Below are positions 17,429 through 24,829 of a stretch of 64,000 nucleotides of DNA, one piece after another. Source of the stretch: Acidobacteriota bacterium (lineage in GTDB: Bacteria; Acidobacteriota; Terriglobia; Bryobacterales; Bryobacteraceae). The position numbers and the translations under genes were made by a program. The stretch covers positions 1 to 64,000 of the forward strand of contig JACPNQ010000024.1 in assembly GCA_016185425.1 (NCBI GenBank), in the 5' to 3' direction. The notes under the pieces are model-generated. The model was given only the letters and a program-made list of their open reading frames with translations, did no database searches and was not told where the DNA came from. Each line of letters begins with the position of its first letter. The first letter of the stretch is position 1.

Positions 17429-18307
17429 CTAGCGGCTCCGGACGACTTCGACGGAGCACACGGCCTGGGCGGCGATGCTTTCCGAGGTGCTACCCATGAG
17501 GATTCGTTCGGCGCCCTGGCGGCCGTGCGAGCCGACGAAGATCCAGTCGGCGGCCCAGTCCTTGGCTTCCTGGAGGATGACGTCTTTGGTTCCATCCAGC
17601 AGGACGGAAACGGATTCGGTGACCTCCAGTCCTTTCGGTTCGAGAATGGCCTCGGCCGCGGCGACGGCGTTCTGCGCGCGGGCCATAGCTTCGGCGCGGA
17701 GCTTCTTCACTTCTCCGGAATCGACGAAGGGCGGTTCGAAGAGCGCGTGCATGGTCGGCAGAATGACTTCGACGACGCTGAGTACGCGCACCTCCGTACC
17801 GGCCGGCCATGGACGCGAGGCCAGAGCGTGAGCCGCGGCCTCCGAGTAGGGTGAGCCATCCGTTGCAAGGAGTAGCCGCCGGTTCGCTGCCTCCGGATCG
17901 GGCCTGGGCCGCACGACAGCGACAGAGCACGCCGCGTGACGCAGCGTGTGCGTGGCGACGTTGCCGAGGAAGAAGTGCGTGAGGGCGGAGACGCGATGGG
18001 ATCCGGTGACGATGAGATGCGGATGGAGCGCGACGGCGCGCTCGAGGATAACGGACTTTGGATCGCCTGTGGCGACCGTGCCCTGGGCGGTGAGGCCAGC
18101 AGCGCGAAGCTGCGCGGTTGCGCTGTCGATGAGCGCGCGGCTGGTGTGGTAGGCCTCCTCCACACTTTCGGACATTGCCCACACGGGACTGTGTTCGACC
18201 ACGGTGAGCACTTCGACCTGTGTACCCACAGGCCATGGACTGCGCGCCACTTCTTTGATCGCGAGATGGCTGGCGGGTGTGTCATCAACGGCGAGTAGAA
18301 TCATCAT
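17429..18307 (-). CDS. Tandem universal stress protein (two UspA domains)
   Basis: A 292-residue cytosolic protein made of two UspA-like Rossmann-type domains. Domain 1 (about 1-135) starts ILLAVDDTPASHLAIKEVAR and ends in the nucleotide-binding loop VTGSHRVSALTHFFLGNVA. Domain 2 (about 143-292) starts LLLATDGSPYSEAAAHALA and ends VGSHGRQGAERILMGSTSESI. The G-S-H-(x)n-G-x-x(S/T) signature in both halves suggests ATP or another adenine nucleotide is bound, although the first site is less canonical. Usp proteins respond to starvation or oxidative stress. Two Met codons are adjacent at the start. The gene is divergent from the SelA-like gene over a 47-bp gap holding a tandem repeat. Confidence 0.92.
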   Translation of the reverse strand: MMILLAVDDTPASHLAIKEVARSPWPVGTQVEVLTVVEHSPVWAMSESVEEAYHTSRALIDSATAQLRAAGLTAQGTVATGDPKSVILERAVALHPHLIVTGSHRVSALTHFFLGNVATHTLRHAACSVAVVRPRPDPEAANRRLLLATDGSPYSEAAAHALASRPWPAGTEVRVLSVVEVILPTMHALFEPPFVDSGEVKKLRAEAMARAQNAVAAAEAILEPKGLEVTESVSVLLDGTKDVILQEAKDWAADWIFVGSHGRQGAERILMGSTSESIAAQAVCSVEVVRSR

Positions 18308-18310
18308 CCG

Positions 18311-18361
18311 TTAAATACCATGATCCTCATGGGCGTTAGATACCATGAACAGTCATGGGCA
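18311..18361 (+). repeat. Tandem imperfect 25/26-bp repeat spanning a start codon
   Basis: Two copies lie head to tail: 18311-18335 and 18336-18361. Each begins GTTA(A/G)ATACCATGA and ends with TCATGGGC. The second copy supplies the ATG GGC that starts the SelA-like gene; the first supplies a similar ATG GGC out of frame. The pair fills the whole divergent gap between the universal stress gene and the SelA-like gene, so it may be a duplicated operator or a slippage duplication of the leader. Confidence 0.65.
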
Positions 18362-19539
18362 TCTACGACGATCTCGGAGTGCGGACGATCATCAACGCCA
18401 AGGGACCGTCGACGAGGGTGTCGGGCGGACTTCTGGCTCCCGAGGTGACGAAGGCGATGACGGAGGCGGCGGCGCACTGCGTGGACATGGCGGAACTGCA
18501 GGCAGGGGCGAGCAAAGTGATCGCGGGGATCACCGGCGCGGAGGCGGGAATTGTGACTTCCGGCGCGGCGGCGGGGCTGCTGTTAGGCACGGCGGCGTGC
18601 ATGACGGGCCTGGAGCCGGGGCGGATGGCGCGGCTGCCGGACACCACGGGGATGAAGAACGAAGTGATTATGGCGCGCAGCCAACGGAACTTCTACGACC
18701 ACGCGGTACGGACGACGGGCGCACGGATTGTGGAGGTTGGGCTGCCGGACCGTGTGGCCGGAGCGGGTGTGCGCGATGCCGAAGGATGGGAAATTTCGGA
18801 CGCGATCGGGCCGGCGACGGCGGCGGTTGTGTATGTGGCGTCCGGGAGTTCACGGCCGGCGCTGGAGGAAGTTGTGCGCGCGGCGCATGGGAAGAATGTG
18901 CCAGTGCTAGTGGACGCCGCGGGGCAGTTGGGACCGGTATCGAACTTGAAGAAGTTCATCGCGGCGGGGGCCGACCTGGTGACGTTTAGCGGTGGGAAGG
19001 CGATCGGAGGGCCGCAGGGATCAGGGATACTTTGCGGGAAGCGGGACCTGATTATGTCGGCGATTCTGCAGAGTCTGGACTTGGATATCGACTGGGCGCA
19101 GTGGTCGCCGCCCGCATCGTTGATCGACAAGGATCGGTTGGTTGGGTTGCCGCCGCATGGGATCGGGCGGGCGTGTAAAGTCGGCAAGGAGACGATTGTG
19201 GGCTTGCTGGTGGCGCTACAGCGATTCGTGGCGGAGCAGGAAGAGACGCGGCGCGCGGTGTTTTTGGCGCGCGTGGAAAAGATATCGAATGCGCTTTCGC
19301 GGCTGCGGAACGCGAGCGTTACGGTGCGAGATGGGATGACGCCCAAACTGGCGCTCATTGTGAATCCCACGCACGCGAAGACGGCGATGGAGATTTGCGT
19401 GGCGCTGCAGAACGGCACGCCGTCGATTCATGTGGACCCGTCGCAGGCGGCTGGCGGAATTCTGGTCATTAACCCGAGTTGCATGGCGGACGCCGATGTG
19501 GCGCCGCTGACGCAGCGTGTGCGCGAACTTCTAGGTTGA
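18355..19539 (+). CDS. SelA-like PLP-dependent enzyme (possible D-glucosaminate ammonia-lyase-type)
   Basis: A 394-residue fold-type I PLP enzyme of the SelA/DgaE-like branch. It starts GIYDDLGVRTIINAKGPSTR, and the substrate/PLP region reads GAEAGIVTSGAAAGLLLG. The Schiff-base lysine is expected in VTFSGGKAIGGPQGSGIL, preceded by the Asp in VLVDAAGQLGPV. True SelA makes selenocysteinyl-tRNA, but no tRNA-Sec, selB or selD is in the window, and SelA-like proteins beside sugar-acid genes are more often amino-sugar-acid ammonia-lyases or related catabolic lyases. Downstream genes (tannase-like esterase, lactonase) are in the same direction with short gaps, so a catabolic operon is plausible. The exact reaction is unknown. 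Confidence 0.8.
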   Translation: MGIYDDLGVRTIINAKGPSTRVSGGLLAPEVTKAMTEAAAHCVDMAELQAGASKVIAGITGAEAGIVTSGAAAGLLLGTAACMTGLEPGRMARLPDTTGMKNEVIMARSQRNFYDHAVRTTGARIVEVGLPDRVAGAGVRDAEGWEISDAIGPATAAVVYVASGSSRPALEEVVRAAHGKNVPVLVDAAGQLGPVSNLKKFIAAGADLVTFSGGKAIGGPQGSGILCGKRDLIMSAILQSLDLDIDWAQWSPPASLIDKDRLVGLPPHGIGRACKVGKETIVGLLVALQRFVAEQEETRRAVFLARVEKISNALSRLRNASVTVRDGMTPKLALIVNPTHAKTAMEICVALQNGTPSIHVDPSQAAGGILVINPSCMADADVAPLTQRVRELLG

Positions 19540-19549
19540 GGAGGCGTTT

Positions 19550-21052
19550 ATGAGGCTGATGCTATTTGCGGCGACAATGCTTTGCGCGGCGGCGGATTGC
19601 GATTCGCTGGCGAAGCTGACCCTAAAGGACACGCGGATTGTGGAGGCGGTGAGCGTGCCCGCAGGCGATTTCAAAACGTTCAAGGGTCTGCCGGCGTTCT
19701 GCCGCGTGGCGGGAGTGATTGCTCCGACGACAGATTCCGAGATCAAGTTTGAAGCGTGGCTGCCGGCATCGGGATGGAACGGCAAGTTTCTCGGCGTGGG
19801 CAATGGAGGGTTCGCGGGGTCGATCAGCTTCGGCGGGTTGGCGGAGGCGCTTCGCACCGGGTTTGCGTCGGCATCGACCGATACGGGCCACAGCGCCGGC
19901 GGGACGGATGCAAGCTGGGCGCTGCGGCATCCTGAGAAGGCGATTGACTTTGGGCACCGCGCGATTCATTTGATGACGGTGCAGGGGAAGGCGATTACCA
20001 CCGCGTTCTACGGGACGGCGCCGAAGAAGTCGTATTTCTCGTCGTGCTCGAATGGTGGGCGGCAGGCGCTGATGGAGGCGCAGAGGTATCCGGAGGACTA
20101 CGACGGAATCGTCGCGGGTGCGCCGGCGAACTATTGGACGCACCTGATGAGCAATGCCGCGAAGAATTCGAAAGCCACGCTACGCGATGCGGAGGCCTAT
20201 TTCCCGTCGGCAAAACTACCGGCGATCCAGGCGGCGGCGTTGCAGGCGTGCGACCGGAATGACGGCGTTGGCGACGGGGTGGTGGAGAATCCAGGCGCGT
20301 GCAAGTTCGATCCGGCCGTGTTGCTGTGCAAGGGCGCGGAGGACAATTCGTGTTTGACGCAGGCGCAGTTGGGCGCGTTGAAGGAGGTCTACGGCGGATT
20401 GCGGGACGGGAAGGGGAAGCTGGTGTATCCGGGATATGCGCCATCGGGCGAGGCGGAGAACGGCGGATGGGGCGCGTGGATCACCGGCCCGGAACGCGAG
20501 AAGAGCGCGTTGTTTGCATTCAGTACGAACTTCTTCAAGAACATTGTCCACAGCGATCCGGGGTGGGACTACAAGGCATTCGATGCGGCGAAGGACCTCC
20601 AGGCGGCGAAGAAGGTGGCGCCTGTGTTCAACGCAACCGATCCAAACTTGAAGGCGTTCCACGCGCGCGGCGGGAAGCTGATCCTTTATCACGGCTGGTG
20701 TGACGCGGCGATTCCGGGACAGGCCGTGATCGACTACTACGATTCGGTTGTGAAGAAGATGGGCGCGAAGCAGACGGGGCAATTTGTCCGGCTGTTCATG
20801 GTGCCGGGGATGCAGCATTGCGGAGGCGGCGCGGGACCGAACAACTTCGGGCAGGGCACGGCGCCGAAGGGTGATCCGTCGACGAATATTGGCGCCGCGT
20901 TGATGAACTGGGTGGAGAACGGGACGGCGCCGGAGCGGCTGGTTGCGTCGCGCCAGGGGCGGACGAGGCCGTTGTGCGCTTACCCGAAGACAGCGAAGTA
21001 TAAGGGGACGGGGTCGACGGATGATGCGGCCAATTTCGAATGCGTACGATAA
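19550..21052 (+). CDS. Tannase/feruloyl esterase family protein, secreted
   Basis: A 500-residue secreted serine esterase with signal peptide (MRLMLFAATMLCAAA). The catalytic serine lies in YFSSCSNGGRQALMEAQRYP, where the Cys-Ser pair is typical; the acid is the Asp in LYHGWCDAAIPG and the histidine is in VPGMQHCGGG. This gives the CS-D-HC arrangement in which a disulfide joins residues next to Ser and His, a hallmark of this family. A lid domain (about 220-330) with several cysteines follows the nucleophile. Family members cleave feruloyl or galloyl esters from plant cell-wall polymers and tannins. The gene lies 10 bp after the SelA-like gene, so they are probably co-transcribed. Confidence 0.93.
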   Translation: MRLMLFAATMLCAAADCDSLAKLTLKDTRIVEAVSVPAGDFKTFKGLPAFCRVAGVIAPTTDSEIKFEAWLPASGWNGKFLGVGNGGFAGSISFGGLAEALRTGFASASTDTGHSAGGTDASWALRHPEKAIDFGHRAIHLMTVQGKAITTAFYGTAPKKSYFSSCSNGGRQALMEAQRYPEDYDGIVAGAPANYWTHLMSNAAKNSKATLRDAEAYFPSAKLPAIQAAALQACDRNDGVGDGVVENPGACKFDPAVLLCKGAEDNSCLTQAQLGALKEVYGGLRDGKGKLVYPGYAPSGEAENGGWGAWITGPEREKSALFAFSTNFFKNIVHSDPGWDYKAFDAAKDLQAAKKVAPVFNATDPNLKAFHARGGKLILYHGWCDAAIPGQAVIDYYDSVVKKMGAKQTGQFVRLFMVPGMQHCGGGAGPNNFGQGTAPKGDPSTNIGAALMNWVENGTAPERLVASRQGRTRPLCAYPKTAKYKGTGSTDDAANFECVR

Positions 21053-21072
21053 ATCGAGTATCATCATTGCCT

Positions 21073-21489
21073 ATGAAAACCTTGTTGTTGACGACACTCG
21101 TATTTGGGCTTTCGGTAGCAGGCTTCGCCGAATCGGCCGATGAAGCGGCGGTGCGCGCGGCGCATGAGGGGTACGTGAAAGCGGCGAAGGCCGGCGATGG
21201 AGCGGCGCTTGGAAAACTGTTCGCCGACGGATTGCAATACAGCCACTCGAACACGAAGCTGGAGACAAAGGCGGAGGCGATCGCGGCGCTGGTGAAGTCG
21301 AAGGGCAACTTTGAAGTGCACTCACAGACGATCCATGTGTACGGGAAGGCGGCGACGATTCGCGCGAAGGTGACGGCGCACAATCCGACGACCGGCGACA
21401 CGCCGTTGACCATTTTGATGGTCTGGGTAAAGAACGGGAAGGATTGGCAGCTCATGGAGCGCCAGACGACGCGTATTCCGGCGCAGTAA
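21073..21489 (+). CDS. Secreted SnoaL-like/DUF4440 protein
   Basis: A 138-residue protein with a signal peptide (MKTLLLTTLVFGLSVAGFAES), which fixes the start at 21073 rather than an upstream Met at 21040 that would overlap the esterase gene. The mature part is one cystatin/NTF2-like cone: DEAAVRAAHEGYVKAAKAGD, LGKLFADGLQYSHSNTKLET, VHSQTIHVYGKAATIRAKVT, and MVWVKNGKDWQLMERQTTR. The spacing matches DUF4440/SnoaL-like proteins, a fold used for ligand binding or small isomerase-type activities. No catalytic residues can be assigned. It sits between an esterase and a lactonase and 2 bp before the latter. Confidence 0.82.
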   Translation: MKTLLLTTLVFGLSVAGFAESADEAAVRAAHEGYVKAAKAGDGAALGKLFADGLQYSHSNTKLETKAEAIAALVKSKGNFEVHSQTIHVYGKAATIRAKVTAHNPTTGDTPLTILMVWVKNGKDWQLMERQTTRIPAQ

Positions 21490-21491
21490 CG

Positions 21492-22322
21492 ATGATTCTT
21501 TTCGTAGCGCAGGCGCTTTTTGTCGCGACTCCTTTCACGCCAGAGCATAGCTTCACCTCCGGCGTGGAGGGGCCGGCGGCGGACAAGGCGGGAAACGTGT
21601 ATGCGGTCAGCTACCAGAAGACCAATACGATCGGCCGGGTGACGCCGGATGGCAAAGCGGAGTTGTGGCTGACGATGCCAGCCGGGAGCCTTGGCAACGG
21701 CATCCGCTTCACTCCGGAGGGACGGATGTTTGTGGCGGACTATACGGGTCACAACATTCTGGAGATCGACCCGGCGACGAAGAAGGTTTCGGTGTTCGCG
21801 CATGAAGCGCAAATGAGCCAGCCGAATGACATTGCGCTAGCGCCGGACGGGACCCTGTGGGCATCGGACCCTGCGTGGAAGGAGGGGACCGGGCGCGTTT
21901 GGCGGATCGATCGCGATGGGCGGGTGAGCCTGGTTGCTCAAGGCATGAGCACGACGAATGGGATTGAGGTGAGTCCTACGGGCAAGTACTTGTATGTGAA
22001 TGAATCCGGGTCGCGGAAGGTGTGGCGGTTTCGGATTGCGCGCGATCGATCGCTGGTTGAAAAGACGCTGTTGATTGCGTTTCCGGATTTCGGGATGGAT
22101 GGGATGCGGGCGGATATTCGCGGGAATTTATACATCACGCGGCATGGGAAGGGTGTGGTGGCGATTGTTTCGCCGAAGGGGAAGCTGATGCGCGAGGTGG
22201 ATGTGCTGGGGAAGAGTCCGACGAATATTACGTTTGGCGGGCGGGATGGGAAGACGTGTTATGTGACGGAAGTGCAGTATGGGAGGTTGGTTTCGTTCCG
22301 GGCGAGGTATAGAGGGCGGTAG
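21492..22322 (+). CDS. SMP-30/gluconolactonase/LRE-like beta-propeller protein, secreted
   Basis: A 276-residue protein with a short hydrophobic leader (MILFVAQALFVAT), so the ATG at 21492, 2 bp after the preceding stop, is preferred. It is a six-bladed propeller of the SMP-30/gluconolactonase group: EGPAADKAGNVYAVS, LGNGIRFTPEGRMFVADY, QPNDIALAPDGTLWASDP, TTNGIEVSPTGKYLYVNES, GMDGMRADIRGNLYIT, and NITFGGRDGKTCYVT. The conserved Glu, Asn and Asp of the metal site (E-G-P, P-N-D, T-N-G, D-G-M) are all present, consistent with a calcium-dependent lactonase acting on sugar lactones. It ends the 18.3-22.3 kb gene run. Confidence 0.9.
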   Translation: MILFVAQALFVATPFTPEHSFTSGVEGPAADKAGNVYAVSYQKTNTIGRVTPDGKAELWLTMPAGSLGNGIRFTPEGRMFVADYTGHNILEIDPATKKVSVFAHEAQMSQPNDIALAPDGTLWASDPAWKEGTGRVWRIDRDGRVSLVAQGMSTTNGIEVSPTGKYLYVNESGSRKVWRFRIARDRSLVEKTLLIAFPDFGMDGMRADIRGNLYITRHGKGVVAIVSPKGKLMREVDVLGKSPTNITFGGRDGKTCYVTEVQYGRLVSFRARYRGR

Positions 22323-22380
22323 TTGTTGCCGCATTTGCGCTTCCTGGTCTTGGGCGGGGTTGGAGGAGCAGTTCGGGTTG

Positions 22381-22548
22381 CGGGACACACGCACCTGCGC
22401 TGCGCTACGGCGCGAATGTCCCGTGCGGCGGGTTGGTGTTTGAGGGGGTTTTCCTTTAGCACCCTTTGGGAAGAGTTGTGCGGGACACACGCACCTGCGC
22501 TGCGCTACGGCGCGAATGTCCCGTGCGGTGGGTTGGTGTTTGAGGGGG
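22381..22548 (+). repeat. Direct repeat, two 68-bp copies with a 100-bp period
   Basis: Copies at 22381-22448 and 22481-22548 differ at one position (C/T at 22429/22529) and start exactly 100 bp apart. Each begins CGGGACACACGCACCTGCGC and contains a dyad: CGGGACA at its start pairs with TGTCCCG 30 bp on (22381-22387 with 22417-22423). Each copy ends GGTTGGTGTTTGAGGGGG. The pair occupies the convergent gap (22323-22590) between the lactonase and the RraA-like gene; no gene is there. It may be a REP-like extragenic element or a duplicated terminator region. Confidence 0.85.
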
Positions 22549-22590
22549 GTCCTTCAACTCCTTTGCACACGCGCTCTCGATTCTTCGCCC

Positions 22591-23253
22591 TTACAGGACG
22601 CCGTACTTGGCGAACACGTCGCGGAGGTAGGAGCCCTTCTGGAGTTCCGCGCGGGAATGCTCTTCGCGGGTGACTTTGTCGTGAGCGAGGGCCAGGACTT
22701 CCTTCAGCATCGCGGCGGGGATGACGATGACGCCGTCGGCGTCGCCGAAGACGAAGTCGCCGGGGTGGACGAGGACTTCTCCGCATTCGACGGGGACGTT
22801 GAACGCAGTGACTATGCCTCGACCCATGGAATCGACGGGCTTGATGCCGGCGGCGAAGACGGGGAAGCCGATCTCTTCGATTTTGGCGACATCGCGGACG
22901 AGCCCGTCGACGACTGCGCCGCGCGCGCCGCGGGCCTTGGCGGCCGTCGAGAGCAATTCGCCCCACGGTGCATTGCGCAGCGACTTCTGCGTGCCGACGA
23001 CCGCGACTTCGCCAGGGAGCAGGCTGTCGACCGCGGCGATCTCGATCTCGTACGGATTTTCGGGGATGTGATAGACGTCCGAGCAGGAGATCGTCCGGGC
23101 CCATCCGGCGAAGACACAGGCCTTGTGGACCGGACGCAGATATTCGCGCATAGCCTGGTTTCGCACGCCGAGCTGATCGAGCGAGTCCGAGACGACGGCG
23201 GTGTAGAGATTCGTTTCGGCGAAGCGGCAAGCTTCGATGTCCCAGGCGGCCAT
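22591..23253 (-). CDS. RraA-like protein / HMG aldolase family
   Basis: A 220-residue alpha/beta protein of the RraA-like family, which includes 4-hydroxy-4-methyl-2-oxoglutarate aldolases, oxaloacetate decarboxylases and regulators of RNase E. Diagnostic stretches are TAVVSDSLDQLGVRN, the loop WGELLSTAAKARGARGAVVDG and LVRDVAKIEEIGFPVFA; the metal-binding G-x(n)-R-D is seen in GLVRD. The family can cleave plant phenolic breakdown products to pyruvate, which would fit the nearby tannase-like esterase, but sequence alone cannot separate aldolase from regulator. It is divergent from the sulfatase gene, with 28 bp between starts. Confidence 0.88.
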   Translation of the reverse strand: MAAWDIEACRFAETNLYTAVVSDSLDQLGVRNQAMREYLRPVHKACVFAGWARTISCSDVYHIPENPYEIEIAAVDSLLPGEVAVVGTQKSLRNAPWGELLSTAAKARGARGAVVDGLVRDVAKIEEIGFPVFAAGIKPVDSMGRGIVTAFNVPVECGEVLVHPGDFVFGDADGVIVIPAAMLKEVLALAHDKVTREEHSRAELQKGSYLRDVFAKYGVL

Positions 23254-23281
23254 TCGGCTACGGTATCATGGCGTGGCTGTT

Positions 23282-24778
23282 ATGGAAGACTTTTCGCGAC
23301 GCACATTCTTGGCCTCGCCGGGTGCGTTGCAGGCGCAGGACGCGGCTCGGCCGAATGTGCTCGTCGTCATGTTCGATCAATGGCGTTACGACTGCCTGGG
23401 CGCGAATGGCAACCGGCTGATTCGGACGCCGAATCTGGACAAGCTGGCGGCGCAATCGCTGAACTTTTCCCACGCGTTCGTGCAGGCTCCCGTTTGCGTG
23501 CCGTCGCGCATCAGCTATCTGACGGGGCGGTATCCACATTGCCACAAGAACAGGGTGAACTACACGCCTTACAGGCAACCGGAGCCGATGCTTCAGCGGC
23601 TGCTCAAGGACTCCGGGTATCGCACGGGGAGTGTGGGTAAGCTGCACTTTCGGCCCGGGACCAATGCTCATGCGAAGACGACCGGGTTTGATCTGGTGCA
23701 GCTTGACGATGGGATTCCGAGAACCGACCGCTATTCGGATTATGCGGCGTGGCGCAGGCGGGCGGATCCGGACGCGCAACTGTTTCACTACAACGAGACC
23801 GTGAAGGGCAGGCCGAAAGATAAGAATCCGTTTCTGGCGCGGTGCGGGCGAGAGTACACGCCGACGGCGTGGACGGGCTTGGAGACGCGCGCGATGCTGC
23901 GCGAGTTGGCTGGCGGTTCGCAGCCGTTCTTTCTGTTCTCGTCCTTCTTCAAGCCGCATGCACCGTACACAGTGCCGTCACCATACGATTCGATGTATGA
24001 CCGCGTGGAGATTCCGCTGCCGAAGCGGGTCGACATGGACTATATCCGCGGATTGCCGCTTCCGGTGCAGCGGATGATTTTGCGATTCAGCCCGCAGTTT
24101 GAAACCGATCGCGAGCTGCTGCAGTGGATGTGGCGGAGCTATTATGCGGGCGTGTCGATGCTCGATGACGAGGTGGGGCGGATCCTGGCGGAGTTGGAGA
24201 AAACGGGGAAGGCGGACAATACGGCCGTGTTTGTACTGTCCGATCACGGCGACCAGATGCTGGAGCATGGGCTGTTCGGCAAGAACGTGTTTTTCGAAGA
24301 CTCCGTGCGTGTGCCGATGTTGATTCGCTGGCCGGGACGGCTGGCGGCGGGGCAACGAACTGCTTTGACGGAGGCGATCGATGTGATGCCGACGATCCTC
24401 GCGATGTGCCGCGTTGCAGTGCCGGCGCATGTGCAGGGACGGAGCGTGTTGACGGAATTGCGACGGGAGATGGTGTTCTGCGAGAACATCATGCCGGAAG
24501 TCATTACCAACGCCGATACCGGGTATCCGTTCGTGCCGGGCCGGGGGATCGACGGCGTGCGGCATCCAGACGCGAAGATGGTTCGAACGGACCGTTGGAA
24601 GTTGAACTACTACCCGGACAACGGCTGCGAGCTGTATGACCTAGCGAACGATCCGGGTGAGTGGAACAATCTGGCGCGGAGCGAGCCGGAACGCGTTAAC
24701 GAGTTGAAGGGCGCGCTGCTCGACTGGCTGAGTACGGCGGATGAGACGGATCAAATCGCAAGACATTGGGAAATCTAA
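23282..24778 (+). CDS. Sulfatase (Cys-type, formylglycine-dependent), secreted
   Basis: A 498-residue alkaline-phosphatase-superfamily sulfatase. The start at 23282 is chosen because it gives a twin-arginine-like leader (MEDFSRRTFLASPGALQAQ) immediately before the mature domain; an upstream start would overlap the promoter of the RraA-like gene. The metal site starts NVLVVMFDQWRYDCLG and the modification motif is C-V-P-S-R in APVCVPSRISYLTGRYPH, whose Cys is oxidised to formylglycine. The second half has VFVLSDHGDQMLEHGLFGKN (metal Asp-His). It removes sulfate esters, probably from glycans. Two bacterial-catabolism genes (DUF1549/1553, DUF1501) follow in the same direction. Confidence 0.93.
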   Translation: MEDFSRRTFLASPGALQAQDAARPNVLVVMFDQWRYDCLGANGNRLIRTPNLDKLAAQSLNFSHAFVQAPVCVPSRISYLTGRYPHCHKNRVNYTPYRQPEPMLQRLLKDSGYRTGSVGKLHFRPGTNAHAKTTGFDLVQLDDGIPRTDRYSDYAAWRRRADPDAQLFHYNETVKGRPKDKNPFLARCGREYTPTAWTGLETRAMLRELAGGSQPFFLFSSFFKPHAPYTVPSPYDSMYDRVEIPLPKRVDMDYIRGLPLPVQRMILRFSPQFETDRELLQWMWRSYYAGVSMLDDEVGRILAELEKTGKADNTAVFVLSDHGDQMLEHGLFGKNVFFEDSVRVPMLIRWPGRLAAGQRTALTEAIDVMPTILAMCRVAVPAHVQGRSVLTELRREMVFCENIMPEVITNADTGYPFVPGRGIDGVRHPDAKMVRTDRWKLNYYPDNGCELYDLANDPGEWNNLARSEPERVNELKGALLDWLSTADETDQIARHWEI

Positions 24779-24829
24779 CCGCTTTGCCAAAGTGATCGCG
24801 AGTTTCGATACACTCAAACCGTATTAAAA

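Noticed and set aside
18355..19539. Genuine selenocysteine synthase (selA)
   Set aside because: Although of the same fold family, the gene lies among sugar and ester catabolism genes without selB, selD or tRNA-Sec, so a catabolic SelA-like lyase is more likely.
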